Shown in pieces: positions 34,296 through 42,338 of a DNA stretch of 64,000 nucleotides; the first letter of the stretch is position 1, and each line of letters begins with the position of its first letter. The translations under genes and the position numbers were made by a program. This DNA comes from Nonomuraea cavernae (GTDB lineage: Bacteria; Actinomycetota; Actinomycetes; Streptosporangiales; Streptosporangiaceae). The stretch lies in the NCBI RefSeq assembly GCF_014646355.1, contig NZ_BMNH01000016.1, forward strand, positions 510 through 64,509, written 5' to 3'. The notes under the pieces are model-generated. The model was not told the DNA's origin and did no database searches. It was given only the letters and a program-made list of their open reading frames with translations.

Positions 34296-36725
34296 ATGAC
34301 CAGGATCGTCGTCGCGGGCTACGGCCCCACCGCCCACCGGTTCGTCGAGACCCTGCTGGAGCGGGGCTTCGGCGGCCGGATCACGGTGATCGGGGAGGAG
34401 CCCCGGCCGGCCTACGACCGGGTCGCGCTGACCTCCTACCTGTCGGGGACCGGCGTCGAGGAGCTCAGCTATCCGGCGCCCGCCGGGGCGGTGACCCGGC
34501 TGGGCGTGCGCGTCACCGGGATCGACCGGGCGGGCCGCACGGTCACGCTGGCCGACGGGTCGGCGGAGCCGTACGACGTGCTGGTGCTGGCGACCGGGTC
34601 GGCGCCGTTCGTGCCGCCGGTGCCGGGGGCCGAGCACGCGTTCGTCTACCGGACGATCGACGACCTCGACGCGATCAGGACGGCGGCCAAGGACGCGACG
34701 GAGGGCGTCGTGGTCGGCGGCGGGCTGCTCGGCCTGGAGGCCGCCGACGCGCTGCGCGGGCTGGGTCTGCGCACCCACATCGTCGAGATGGGCCCCTGGC
34801 TGATGCCGCGGCAGGTCGACGAGGGCGGCGGGGCGGTGCTGCGGCGGCACATCGAGGCCCTCGGGCTGAGCGTGCACACGGGCGCGGGCGTCCAGGAGAT
34901 CGTCACCGGTGAGGCGGGCGGCGTGACCGGGCTGCGCGAACCGGACGGCACGCTGATCGACGCGCAGCTCGTCGTCTTCTCCGCCGGGATCCGGCCGCGT
35001 GACGAGCTGGCCCGAGGGTGCGGGCTGGAGGTGGGCGAGCGGGGCGGCGTCGTGGTGGACGCGGGCATGCGCACGTCCGACCCGGCGATCTACGCGATCG
35101 GCGAGTGCGCGCTGGCGGGCGGCCTGGTGTACGGCCTGGCCGGGCCGTGCTTCACCATGGCCGAGGTGGCCGCCGACCGCGTGCTGGGCGGGGCCGCCAC
35201 CTTCGACGGGGCCGACCTGTCGACCAGGCTGAAGCTGCTCGGGGTCGAAGTGGCGCAGTTCGGCGCCATGGAGGGGGCGCTCGACGTCACCTACACCGAC
35301 CCGGTGGGCGGCGTCTACAAGCGGCTGTTCATCAGCGACGACGCCCGGACGCTGCTCGGCGGCATCTGCGTCGGCGACGCCTCGCCGTACGGCACGCTGC
35401 GCCCGTTCGTCGGCAAGCCGCTGCCCGCGCCGCCGTCGGACCTGCTGTTCAGCGGCGCCGGCGCGGACCTGGAGCTGCCCGGCGACGCGCAGGTGTGCTC
35501 GTGCAACAACGTCAGCGCGGGCCGGATCCGCACCGCCATCGCGGACGAGGGCCTCACCGACGTCGCGGGCGTCAAGACGTGCACCCGGGCGGGCAGCGCC
35601 TGCGGCAGTTGCGTGCCCATGCTGCGGCGGTTGCTGGAGACGTCGGGCGTCGAGCTGGGCACGGCGCTGTGCGAGCACTTCGCCCACTCCAGGGCGGAGT
35701 TGTTCGACATCGTCCGGGTGCGTGGCATCGGCACGTTCTCGGAGCTGATCGCCGCCCACGGGCGAGGCCGGGGCTGCGACGTGTGCAAGCCCGCGGTCGC
35801 CTCCATCCTGGCCTCGCTGCACAACGGGCACGTGCTCGACGGGGAACGGGCCGCGCTGCAGGACACCAACGACCACTTCCTGGCCAACATCCAGAAGAAC
35901 GGCACCTACTCGGTCGTGCCGCGCGTCCCGGGCGGTGAGATCACGCCGGACCGGCTGATCGTGCTCGGTGAGGTGGCCCGCGACTTCGGCCTCTACACCA
36001 AGATCACCGGCGGGCAGCGGATCGACCTGCTGGGCGCCCGGGTCGAACAGTTGCCGGAGATCTGGCGGCGGCTCGTCGAGGCCGGCTTCGAGTCCGGGCA
36101 CGCCTACGGCAAGGCGCTGCGCACGGTGAAGTCGTGCGTCGGCTCCACCTGGTGCCGCTACGGCGTGCAGGACTCGGTCGGCCTGGCCATCGCCCTGGAG
36201 CTGCGCTACCGCGGCCTGCGGGCGCCGCACAAGCTCAAGTCGGCCGTGTCCGGCTGCGCCCGCGAGTGCGCGGAGGCCCGTTCCAAGGACTTCGGGATCA
36301 TCGCCACCGAGCAGGGCTGGAACCTGTACGTCGGCGGCAACGGCGGGTTCCGGCCGCGGCACGCCGACCTGTTCGCCGCCGACCTGACCACCGGCGAGCT
36401 GGTCACGACCATCGACCGGTTCCTCATGTACTACATCCGCACGGCCGACCGGCTGCAGCGCACCGCCGCCTGGATAGAGTCGATCGAGGGCGGCCTGGAG
36501 CACGTCCGCCAGGTGATCGTCCACGACTCGCTGGGCCTGTGCGCCGAGCTGGACGAACGGATGCGGCAACACGTCGCCGGCTACGAGGACGAGTGGCGGG
36601 CGACCATCGAGGACCCCGAGAAGCTGAGCCGCTTCGTCAGCTTCGTCAACGCGCCGGGCGTCCCCGACCCGTCGATCGTGTTCGAGCGGGAACGCGACCA
36701 GATCAAGCCGGCGGTGGTCCGATGA
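34296..36725 (+). CDS. nirB: assimilatory nitrite reductase large subunit
   Basis: This 809-residue NAD(P)H nitrite reductase makes ammonium from nitrite in six-electron steps. The FAD/NAD module is at about 1-300 (RIVVAGYGPTAHRFVE, VVVGGGLLGLEAADAL, IYAIGECALAGG). A BFD-type [2Fe-2S] domain follows near 400 (VCSCNNVSAGRIRTAI, ACGSC) with more Cys near 490 (GRGCDVCKP). The siroheme/[4Fe-4S] module is near 520-780 with ligands KSCVGSTWCRYG (about 610-620) and SGCARECAEA (about 650-660). The ATG at 34296 has GGAGG 6 bases upstream. It lies 35 bases after the FAD protein gene and overlaps nirD by 4 bases. Confidence 0.95.
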   Translation: MTRIVVAGYGPTAHRFVETLLERGFGGRITVIGEEPRPAYDRVALTSYLSGTGVEELSYPAPAGAVTRLGVRVTGIDRAGRTVTLADGSAEPYDVLVLATGSAPFVPPVPGAEHAFVYRTIDDLDAIRTAAKDATEGVVVGGGLLGLEAADALRGLGLRTHIVEMGPWLMPRQVDEGGGAVLRRHIEALGLSVHTGAGVQEIVTGEAGGVTGLREPDGTLIDAQLVVFSAGIRPRDELARGCGLEVGERGGVVVDAGMRTSDPAIYAIGECALAGGLVYGLAGPCFTMAEVAADRVLGGAATFDGADLSTRLKLLGVEVAQFGAMEGALDVTYTDPVGGVYKRLFISDDARTLLGGICVGDASPYGTLRPFVGKPLPAPPSDLLFSGAGADLELPGDAQVCSCNNVSAGRIRTAIADEGLTDVAGVKTCTRAGSACGSCVPMLRRLLETSGVELGTALCEHFAHSRAELFDIVRVRGIGTFSELIAAHGRGRGCDVCKPAVASILASLHNGHVLDGERAALQDTNDHFLANIQKNGTYSVVPRVPGGEITPDRLIVLGEVARDFGLYTKITGGQRIDLLGARVEQLPEIWRRLVEAGFESGHAYGKALRTVKSCVGSTWCRYGVQDSVGLAIALELRYRGLRAPHKLKSAVSGCARECAEARSKDFGIIATEQGWNLYVGGNGGFRPRHADLFAADLTTGELVTTIDRFLMYYIRTADRLQRTAAWIESIEGGLEHVRQVIVHDSLGLCAELDERMRQHVAGYEDEWRATIEDPEKLSRFVSFVNAPGVPDPSIVFERERDQIKPAVVR

Positions 36726-37060
36726 GTTCCTGGGTTCCGGTGTGCGACTACGGCCTCCTGCTGCCCGAGCGTGGCGTGTGCGCGCTGGTGGACGGCCGGC
36801 AGGTGGCCGTGTTCCGCGTCTTCGACGGCTCGGTGCGCGCGATCGGCAACCTGGACCCGTTCAGCGGGGCCCAGGTGCTCTCGCGTGGCATCGTCGGCAG
36901 CAGGGAGGATGAGCCGACCGTGGCCTCGCCTCTGCACAAGCAGGTGTTCTCGCTGGTCACCGGCGTCTGCCTGGACCAGCCGGAGGTGGTGGTGCCGACC
37001 TACGCGACGCGGGTCTGCGGCGGCCGGGTGGAGGTGCGGCGTGATTGCAGTGGCCTGTGA
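36722..37060 (+). CDS. nirD: nitrite reductase small subunit
   Basis: This 112-residue protein is the Rieske-fold small subunit of assimilatory nitrite reductase. It keeps the Rieske-like fold pattern (CALVDGRQVAVFRV, GNLDPFSGAQVLSRG, VASPLHKQVFSLVTGVCLD) but, as usual for NirD, lacks the CxH pairs that bind [2Fe-2S]. It should stabilise NirB. The start ATGA overlaps the nirB stop. It is the last gene of the operon; an inverted repeat at 37149-37176 may end transcription. Confidence 0.9.
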   Translation: MSSWVPVCDYGLLLPERGVCALVDGRQVAVFRVFDGSVRAIGNLDPFSGAQVLSRGIVGSREDEPTVASPLHKQVFSLVTGVCLDQPEVVVPTYATRVCGGRVEVRRDCSGL

Positions 37061-37148
37061 CGGATGTGCCTGACAGACCCACGACCAGCTGCTTGCGGAA
37101 TCGCCTGAACTGCGCCGCTGCTGTTGGACGGGCAGGTGCGGATGGTGA

Positions 37149-37176
37149 CCCTCCCCCGTGTGACACCGGAGGAGGG
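37149..37176 (+). terminator. Candidate terminator of the nitrate operon
   Basis: CCCTCC pairs with GGAGGG and, inside, CCG with CGG, separated by one-base bulges, about 90 bases after the nirD stop. It is imperfect but the only clear hairpin in this gap. Confidence 0.45.
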
Positions 37177-37254
37177 CTGTGACCGATTAGGCGTGAGAGG
37201 CTGCGCGACCGGAACGGCCGGGCACCCCCGCTCACGCCAGGACCAGGTGGTGCC

Positions 37255-37521
37255 CTAGTAGAGCTGCTGGGTGATGGCGATCTGCCGGAGATCTTCGGGG
37301 GTGAGCTTCTCCCACTCCTTGTTGGAGTGGTCCACGAGATCCTGGGTGACGTCCTTCACCACCTTCTCGATCTTGTCGCCGTACTTCGCGGTTATCGCGG
37401 CTCCCGCCAGAGCACCGGCTACCGGATGCGGAGTGTGCGCTCCGATCACCGGCGGCGCGACCTTGGCGAGGGTTCCGGCCATCTCCGCGATCACACCGTA
37501 CTCGCGCTTCTTCTTGCCCAC
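37255..37521 (-). CDS. small hypothetical protein
   Basis: This 88-residue protein is of unknown function. It has a basic N-terminus (VGKKKREYG), a glycine/alanine-rich centre with a weakly hydrophobic helix (PVAGALAGAAITAKYGDKIE), and an acidic/charged amphipathic C-terminus (VVKDVTQDLVDHSNKEWEKL). GTG 37521 is chosen because GAGG lies 5 bases upstream; a longer frame (to 37635) would overlap the end of the preceding regulator gene. It lies 80 bases downstream of that regulator on the same strand. The glycine-rich helix hints at membrane association, nothing firmer. Confidence 0.5.
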   Translation of the reverse strand: MGKKKREYGVIAEMAGTLAKVAPPVIGAHTPHPVAGALAGAAITAKYGDKIEKVVKDVTQDLVDHSNKEWEKLTPEDLRQIAITQQLY

Positions 37522-37600
37522 ATCGACCTCACAGGGGGAAGTGAACTCTCTGCGCTCACCATGACACAGGGAGTGGGGGTCGCCAAGCGTGGCGAGCGGG

Positions 37601-40600
37601 TCACGCACCGGCCGGTCGAGGGGGTTCGTCATCACCCTGCTGCCGCGTGGTCGCGAACGTGAGGATGTCGTCCACCTGGCTCCCTCGTTCGAAGGCGGCC
37701 TCGTAGGCCTGCTCCCCGAGGACCTCGCGCGTCAGCCGTACGGCCGCGACGTGGGCGTCGTGGAAGGGGCGCAGCCCGATCAGCGCCACCCCGGTGACCT
37801 GCCGGAGGGCGTACGCGCTGCCGAGGAGCTCGGCGGCGTGGACGTGCCGGCCGGTGGCGGCGACGGCCCAGGCGAGTGACTCGAGACCCCACACGGGCCC
37901 CCAGCGATCGTCGATGTCGTACTGGCGGCGCAGGGCCTCGCGGAACAGACCGGTGGACCTGTCGGGGTCACCGTGCCGCAGCTCGGTGAGCCCGTGGGTC
38001 CACAGCGCCCACGTGCAGGCCCAGGCTCCCCCGCTCTCCTCGGCCTCGGCGAGATAGGCGGCGCCGGCGTCGAGCGCGGTGGCGCGGTCGCCGAGGAAGG
38101 CGCAGGCCATCGCCCACATCATGGTCGCCATGTGGGCGTCGCCCTGCGCTCCGGCGTGACGGAACGCCGTGCGCGCCCGGGCGAGCAGCGCGATGGCGCG
38201 GTCGCTGCCGTGCACGAGCAGTGCGTGGGCGCCCTCGATGTAGGCGGCGACCGGCGACAGGTCGCCGCCGGACGGCCGGACGCTCGGGGCTCGGCACCGG
38301 GCCAGGAACACCCCGGCCGCCTCCTGGTCACCCTGGCAGAGCGCGATCCACACGAGGAGGGCGGCGGCCGCCTCGCGCCGCGGCTCCGAGGGCACGGAAG
38401 GGGACACGGAAGGGAACACGGAAGGGGACACGGAAGGGGACACGGAAGGGGACACGGAAGGGGCCGAGGAAGGGGCCGAGGAAGGGGCCGAGGAAGGGGC
38501 CGAGGAAGGGGCCGAGGAAGGGGCCGAGGAAGGGGCCGAGGAAGGGGCCGCGCACATCTGCTCCAGCCAGAGGCGCCCCTCACCGATGGTGCTGCTGAAG
38601 AACCAGATCCGGGTCCGGGTCAGGTTGACGGCGATCTCCAGCCCGTGACCCGCCTGGCCCGGCCGGGTGAGGCAGAAGCGCAGGGCGGCCCGCAGGTTGG
38701 GCAGCTCGCGCCGCAGCGTCGACAGCCATTCGACCTCGTCGGGACCGCACCAGCCGGTCGCGGCGCGGGCGGCCAGCCGCTGGTAGTGGTCACGGTGGCG
38801 GAGCCGTACCGCGTCGTGCAGGCCGAGGTCGGCCAGGCGCCGCCGGCCGTACTGGCGGATCGTCTCCAGCAGCCGGTAGCGCGTCCGGCGGCCACCGGCG
38901 CTCACGATCAGGATCGACTTGTGCACCAGGCCGGCCAGCAGATCCAGGATGTCGGCCCGGGGCAGGCCGGGGCCGTGGCACACCTCCTCGGCCGCCTCCA
39001 GGTCGAACCCGCCGGAGAAGACCGAGAGCCGCGCCCACAGCAGCCGCTCGGGCTCGGTGCACAGGCCGTGGCTCCAGGTGATCACGTCATGGAGGGTCTG
39101 GTGGTGGCGGGGCGTGACGTGGGGGTTGGTGGTGGCCAGCAGCTGGGGCCGGTGGTCGAGGCGTTCCAGGATCTCCTCGACGGAGAGCGTGCCCAGCCTG
39201 ACCGCCGCCAGCTCGATCGCCAGCGGGATGCCGTCGAGACGCCTGCACAGCTGGGCGACGGACTCCTCGTTGCCCGGCGTGACGCGGAAGCCCGGGGCCG
39301 AGGCCGCCGCGCGGGCGGCCAGCAGCGAGACCGCGTCGTAGCCGGTGAGCGGCCGGCAGGCGCCGGTGGCGGTCGCCGGCGGGAGCGCTAGCGGGGGCAC
39401 CAGCAGGGAGTGCTCGCTCTGCAGCCCGAGCCGGTGTCTGCTGGTGGTCAGCACCCGCAGGCCGGGGCAGGCCCTCAGGAGGACGTCGACCAGCGCCGCG
39501 ACCGCGCCGGCCACGTGCTCGCAGTTGTCGAGCACCAGCAGCAGCCGCTTGTCGCGCAGGTGCTCGACCAGGATGTCCACGGTGCGGCGCGCCGACTGGT
39601 CGCGGATGCCGAAGACCTCCGCCACGATCTGGTCGAGCAGTCGGGGCTCGGCCAGCGAGGTGAGGTCGGACAGCCACACGCCGTCGGGAAACCCGCCGCA
39701 CAGCTCCGCGCCGGCCCGCAGCGCCAGCCTGGTCTTGCCCACGCCTCCCACACCGGTGAGCGTGACCAGGCGGTTGGCCGCCAGGAGCCGCCCGACCTCG
39801 GCGAGCTGCCGTTCGCGGCCGACGAACGTCGTCACCTCCGCCGGCAGGTTGCCCCGGTCGCCGGGCGCCCTCGTGCACAGCAGCGCCGGGTCGGCGGTCA
39901 GGATCCGCTGGTGCAGCTCGCGGAGCTCCGCGCCGGGATCGACGCCGAGCTCCTCGGCCAGCAGATCCCGGACCGTCCGGTGGCATCGCAGGGCGTCGCC
40001 CTGACGGCCGGACCGGTAGAGCGCCACCATCCGCTGCGCCCAGAACCGCTCCCTCAGCGGATGCGCCGTGGTCAGCTCGTGCAGCTCCGCGACCAGGCTC
40101 TCGTGCCTGCCCAGAGCCAGATCGGCCTCGACGCGCAGCTCGATCGCGTCCAGCCGGCGCTCGTGGAGCACGGGCGCGACGTCTCGGCGTAGCACCTCCG
40201 ACGGAACGTCCGAGAGCGCCTCCCCCCGCCACAGCAGCAACGCCTCCTCCAGCAGCGCGGACGCCTGCCCCATCTCGTCGGCGGTGGCGGCCGTCCTCGC
40301 CCGCCTCACCAGGGCGTCGAACCGGTGCAGATCGAGCGCGCCTGGCGCCGGCTCGATCAGGTAGCCCTGGGGACGGGTCACCAGGGGGACGTGCTCCGCC
40401 GCGCCGCCGAGCAGGCGGCGCAGCCGCAGGACGTAGTTCTGCAGGGTGTTGCGAGCGCCGTCGGGCGGGTCGTCTCCCCACAGGCGCTCCGCCAGTGTCT
40501 CGACGGTGACGACCCGCCCGGCGTCGAGAAGTAACGAGGCGAGCAGGATCCGCAGCTTGGGCGCCCGGACGGTCAGCCGGGCGCCCTCGCGCAGCACCTC

Positions 40601-40642
40601 GATCGGCCCCAGAACCTTGAACTCGAAACCCCCACCGCGCAC
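37601..40642 (-). CDS. SARP/AfsR-type regulator with NB-ARC ATPase and TPR-like C-terminus
   Basis: This 1013-residue regulator begins with an OmpR-like DNA-binding domain (residues about 5-100: FEFKVLGPIEV, LAERLWGDDPPDGARNTLQN). The BTAD domain follows (about 100-250). The NB-ARC/STAND ATPase covers about 265-600, with Walker A TGVGGVGKTRLALRA near 297 and LLLVLDNCEHV (Walker B) near 375. A long helical repeat C-terminus runs to 1013. Inside it, about residues 697-750, is a low-complexity linker of SAPS and SVSP repeats encoded by a 12-bp minisatellite. The start GTG 40642 has no ribosome site but a -10 TACAAT just upstream, so it is probably leaderless. SARPs often activate secondary metabolite genes, but no such cluster is visible here. 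Confidence 0.85.
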   Translation of the reverse strand: MRGGGFEFKVLGPIEVLREGARLTVRAPKLRILLASLLLDAGRVVTVETLAERLWGDDPPDGARNTLQNYVLRLRRLLGGAAEHVPLVTRPQGYLIEPAPGALDLHRFDALVRRARTAATADEMGQASALLEEALLLWRGEALSDVPSEVLRRDVAPVLHERRLDAIELRVEADLALGRHESLVAELHELTTAHPLRERFWAQRMVALYRSGRQGDALRCHRTVRDLLAEELGVDPGAELRELHQRILTADPALLCTRAPGDRGNLPAEVTTFVGRERQLAEVGRLLAANRLVTLTGVGGVGKTRLALRAGAELCGGFPDGVWLSDLTSLAEPRLLDQIVAEVFGIRDQSARRTVDILVEHLRDKRLLLVLDNCEHVAGAVAALVDVLLRACPGLRVLTTSRHRLGLQSEHSLLVPPLALPPATATGACRPLTGYDAVSLLAARAAASAPGFRVTPGNEESVAQLCRRLDGIPLAIELAAVRLGTLSVEEILERLDHRPQLLATTNPHVTPRHHQTLHDVITWSHGLCTEPERLLWARLSVFSGGFDLEAAEEVCHGPGLPRADILDLLAGLVHKSILIVSAGGRRTRYRLLETIRQYGRRRLADLGLHDAVRLRHRDHYQRLAARAATGWCGPDEVEWLSTLRRELPNLRAALRFCLTRPGQAGHGLEIAVNLTRTRIWFFSSTIGEGRLWLEQMCAAPSSAPSSAPSSAPSSAPSSAPSSAPSSAPSVSPSVSPSVSPSVFPSVSPSVPSEPRREAAAALLVWIALCQGDQEAAGVFLARCRAPSVRPSGGDLSPVAAYIEGAHALLVHGSDRAIALLARARTAFRHAGAQGDAHMATMMWAMACAFLGDRATALDAGAAYLAEAEESGGAWACTWALWTHGLTELRHGDPDRSTGLFREALRRQYDIDDRWGPVWGLESLAWAVAATGRHVHAAELLGSAYALRQVTGVALIGLRPFHDAHVAAVRLTREVLGEQAYEAAFERGSQVDDILTFATTRQQGDDEPPRPAGA
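38391..38551 (-). repeat. 12-bp in-frame minisatellite in the SARP gene
   Basis: About 13 tandem 12-base units, GGGACACGGAAG-like (six) then GGGCCGAGGAAG-like (seven) on the plus strand. They encode SVSP and SAPS repeats in the regulator. Units are whole codons, so copy-number change keeps the frame. Confidence 0.9.
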
Positions 40643-40647
40643 AACTG

Positions 40648-40653
40648 ATTGTA
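40648..40653 (-). promoter_or_regulatory. -10 element TACAAT of the SARP gene
   Basis: Read leftwards, TACAAT is followed 5 bases later by the GTG start codon, with no ribosome site between. This points to a leaderless mRNA. I do not see a good -35. Confidence 0.45.
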
Positions 40654-40697
40654 ACCAGAAGGCAACGGTGGGTATGGCGCCGGCCAAGGTGCCCGCG

Positions 40698-41093
40698 CTA
40701 GCAGCCGCCTCGGTTGTAGACCCGGAAGACGTTGCTCCAGCGGCCCAGGTGCTTGGTCTCGCCGGCCGGCACGCAGTAGTAGGTGTTGGCGGACCAGATG
40801 TAGGTGACGAAGATGTTCTCCCCGCCGCCGGTGCAGTTCTTGTACAACGCGGCGTCCTCATCGCGGTAGAGGCCGCACGCGACGGCGCTCGTGGCCGCCT
40901 CCTTCGCCGCGACGGCGCCCGTCGTGGCGGCGGCGGGCGCTCCGCCGAGCGCGACGGCGCCGGCCAGCACGGCCCCGGCCGTCAGAGCCCGCCGGAGCCC
41001 GGCCGCCCTGACGGTCGCGGCCGTCAGGGCCCACCGGCGGCCGGTCGCGCGGGTCATGGTCCTGGCGCTCTCGCCCAGTCGAGATCGATTCAC
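40698..41093 (-). CDS. small secreted Cys-containing protein, DUF6355-like
   Basis: This 131-residue protein begins with a long basic, Ala-rich signal region (to about residue 65; cleavage probably near GGAPAAA). The mature part is about 60 residues: ACGLYRDEDAALYKNC, FVTYIWSANTYYCVPAGET, and the end VFRVYNRGGC. Four Cys probably form two disulphides. The layout resembles DUF6355 (annotated in databases as natural-product-related, of unknown action). GTG 41093 is chosen because GGAG lies 9 bases upstream. It lies just before the SARP gene on the same strand, with a separate promoter likely for each. Confidence 0.65.
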   Translation of the reverse strand: MNRSRLGESARTMTRATGRRWALTAATVRAAGLRRALTAGAVLAGAVALGGAPAAATTGAVAAKEAATSAVACGLYRDEDAALYKNCTGGGENIFVTYIWSANTYYCVPAGETKHLGRWSNVFRVYNRGGC

Positions 41094-41326
41094 TGGTGTC
41101 CGCTCCTTCGATACGCACCGCGGGATCGCGGTGACCTGGACGCCGGGCGGATCGCCACGCCGTCCGCCGGCGTCCCCGTCGCCGGCGGCGCGGGCGGCGA
41201 GCCCGGCCTTTCGAAGGATGCTCAGGACCGCTGACGGGCCGGTCACTTCCCGGTCACACGGCATGGGCCCGGGCAGCGGACACCCATGTGCTCTCCTGGC
41301 CCACCACCCCCGCAGGACCGCGGCCC

Positions 41327-41347
41327 GCCGCTCCCCGCAGGAGCGGC
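41327..41347 (-). terminator. Hairpin terminator of the VOC operon
   Basis: Perfect 8-bp arms GCCGCTCC and GGAGCGGC flank CCGCA, beginning directly after the stop codon of the 41348 gene. It is likely the terminator of the two-gene VOC unit. Confidence 0.65.
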
Positions 41348-41719
41348 CTACTGCTCCTGCAGGACGGACAGGATGTTGCCCGCCGGATCGGTGAACCAGG
41401 CGATGAGCGGACCCCCGCCACGGAAGATGCCCCTGTCATCAGCTTCCATCTGCGGGTAGCGCTCGAACCGGACCCCGCGCCGCACCAGCTCGTCCACGGT
41501 CTTCTCGATGTCGTCCACCGGGAAGTTGAGAATCGTGTACGTGGCGGGGGTGTGATCGGGTTTGGGGTAGACCAGGACGTCGCGGCCCCCCGCGAGGCGC
41601 AGCGTCAGCAGGTCGTGCTCCTCCGTCACGTCGAGGCCGAGCGTCTCCCCGTAGAACGCCCTGGCCGCGTCGAGGTCGTCCACGGCGAACCCGCTGAACG
41701 CCTTCGTCGAACCGAACAT
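41348..41719 (-). CDS. VOC-superfamily (glyoxalase/bleomycin-resistance-like) protein
   Basis: This 123-residue protein has one vicinal oxygen chelate module pair. GFAVDDLDAARAFYGETLGL opens the first half, LRLAGGRDVLVYPKPDH ends it, and FPVDDIEKTVDELVRRGVRFE with GGGPLIAWFTDPAGNILSV makes the second half. Members bind a metal and include glyoxalases, dioxygenases and drug-binding proteins; no single function can be named. It is the second gene of a pair with another VOC gene 24 bases upstream. Confidence 0.8.
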   Translation of the reverse strand: MFGSTKAFSGFAVDDLDAARAFYGETLGLDVTEEHDLLTLRLAGGRDVLVYPKPDHTPATYTILNFPVDDIEKTVDELVRRGVRFERYPQMEADDRGIFRGGGPLIAWFTDPAGNILSVLQEQ

Positions 41720-41743
41720 GATCTTCTCCTTGGTGTTCCGTGG

Positions 41744-42121
41744 TCACATCGCCGCGCGATGCTCGTCGCTCAGCTGGATGATCTGCACGTAGTTGCCGTC
41801 GGGGTCGATGGCCGTGGCGAACTGGCTGCCGTGGCGGTCCTCCAGCTCGGCCAGCCAGGTCACGCCCAGCGTCTCCAGCCGCGCGACCACGGCACGGGCG
41901 TCGGCCACGTCGAAGTTGAGGACCATCCGCCCGGGCTCCGGGTTCTTGTCGGAGATGTCGCCGCGGCTGTCGATGAGCAGGTGGAAGCCGCCGAACTTGA
42001 GGACGCCGTAGCCGTCGACGTCGGTGTTCTCCTCGGGGTCCAGCGCGGCGGCGTACCACGCGCGCAGCCGCTCGGGGTCGGTGCTCGCGAGCAGGATGCT
42101 GTCCAGGCTGGGACGCTTCAT
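41744..42121 (-). CDS. VOC-superfamily protein
   Basis: This 125-residue VOC protein has SILLASTDPERLRAWYAAAL at the start, GVLKFGGFHLLID, VLNFDVADARAVVARLETLG and a last strand FATAIDPDGNYVQIIQL. It probably binds a metal or small ligand. GGGAGGAAACC precedes the ATG. It is first of a two-gene unit with another VOC gene. Upstream at 42200-42209 is the palindrome TTTTCGAAAA. Confidence 0.8.
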   Translation of the reverse strand: MKRPSLDSILLASTDPERLRAWYAAALDPEENTDVDGYGVLKFGGFHLLIDSRGDISDKNPEPGRMVLNFDVADARAVVARLETLGVTWLAELEDRHGSQFATAIDPDGNYVQIIQLSDEHRAAM

Positions 42122-42199
42122 GGTTTCCTCCCGGAATCGTGGTGTTGTTACCCGTCCAGACCTGCGAGCGGCCCGAGACTCATCGCCCGAGAGGGAAAT

Positions 42200-42209
42200 T
42201 TTTCGAAAA
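42200..42209. promoter_or_regulatory. Palindrome TTTTCGAAAA upstream of the VOC pair
   Basis: This is a perfect 10-base palindrome in a locally AT-rich stretch 79-88 bases upstream of the VOC start. It is a candidate operator or part of the promoter. Confidence 0.35.
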
Positions 42210-42260
42210 CCTGCACGAGGCACGGCATCCACCGATGCCGTGCCTCGTCGTCCGTGCGTA

Positions 42261-42309
42261 CGTCCGTGGCGCCATCGGTGGCGCCATCGGTGGCGCACGT
42301 CGGTGGCGT
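42261..42309. repeat. 12-13-bp minisatellite
   Basis: Four tandem units related to CATCGGTGGCGC (two identical copies) with flanking CGTCCGTGGCGC and ACGTCGGTGGCGT. It lies between the VOC promoter and the xylanase stop, 30 bases past the latter. Confidence 0.8.
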
Positions 42310-42338
42310 ACGTCAGGGGAGATCGTCAAAGGAGACGT

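Noticed and set aside
37522..37635. Longer start for the small hypothetical protein at 37255
   Set aside because: It would overlap the 3' end of the SARP gene by 35 bases and lacks the ribosome site that precedes GTG 37521.
38221..38598. Plus-strand frame with KGTRKGT/RKGPRKGP repeats
   Set aside because: It is the antisense of the SAPS/SVSP minisatellite in the SARP gene; no start, domain or neighbour supports it.
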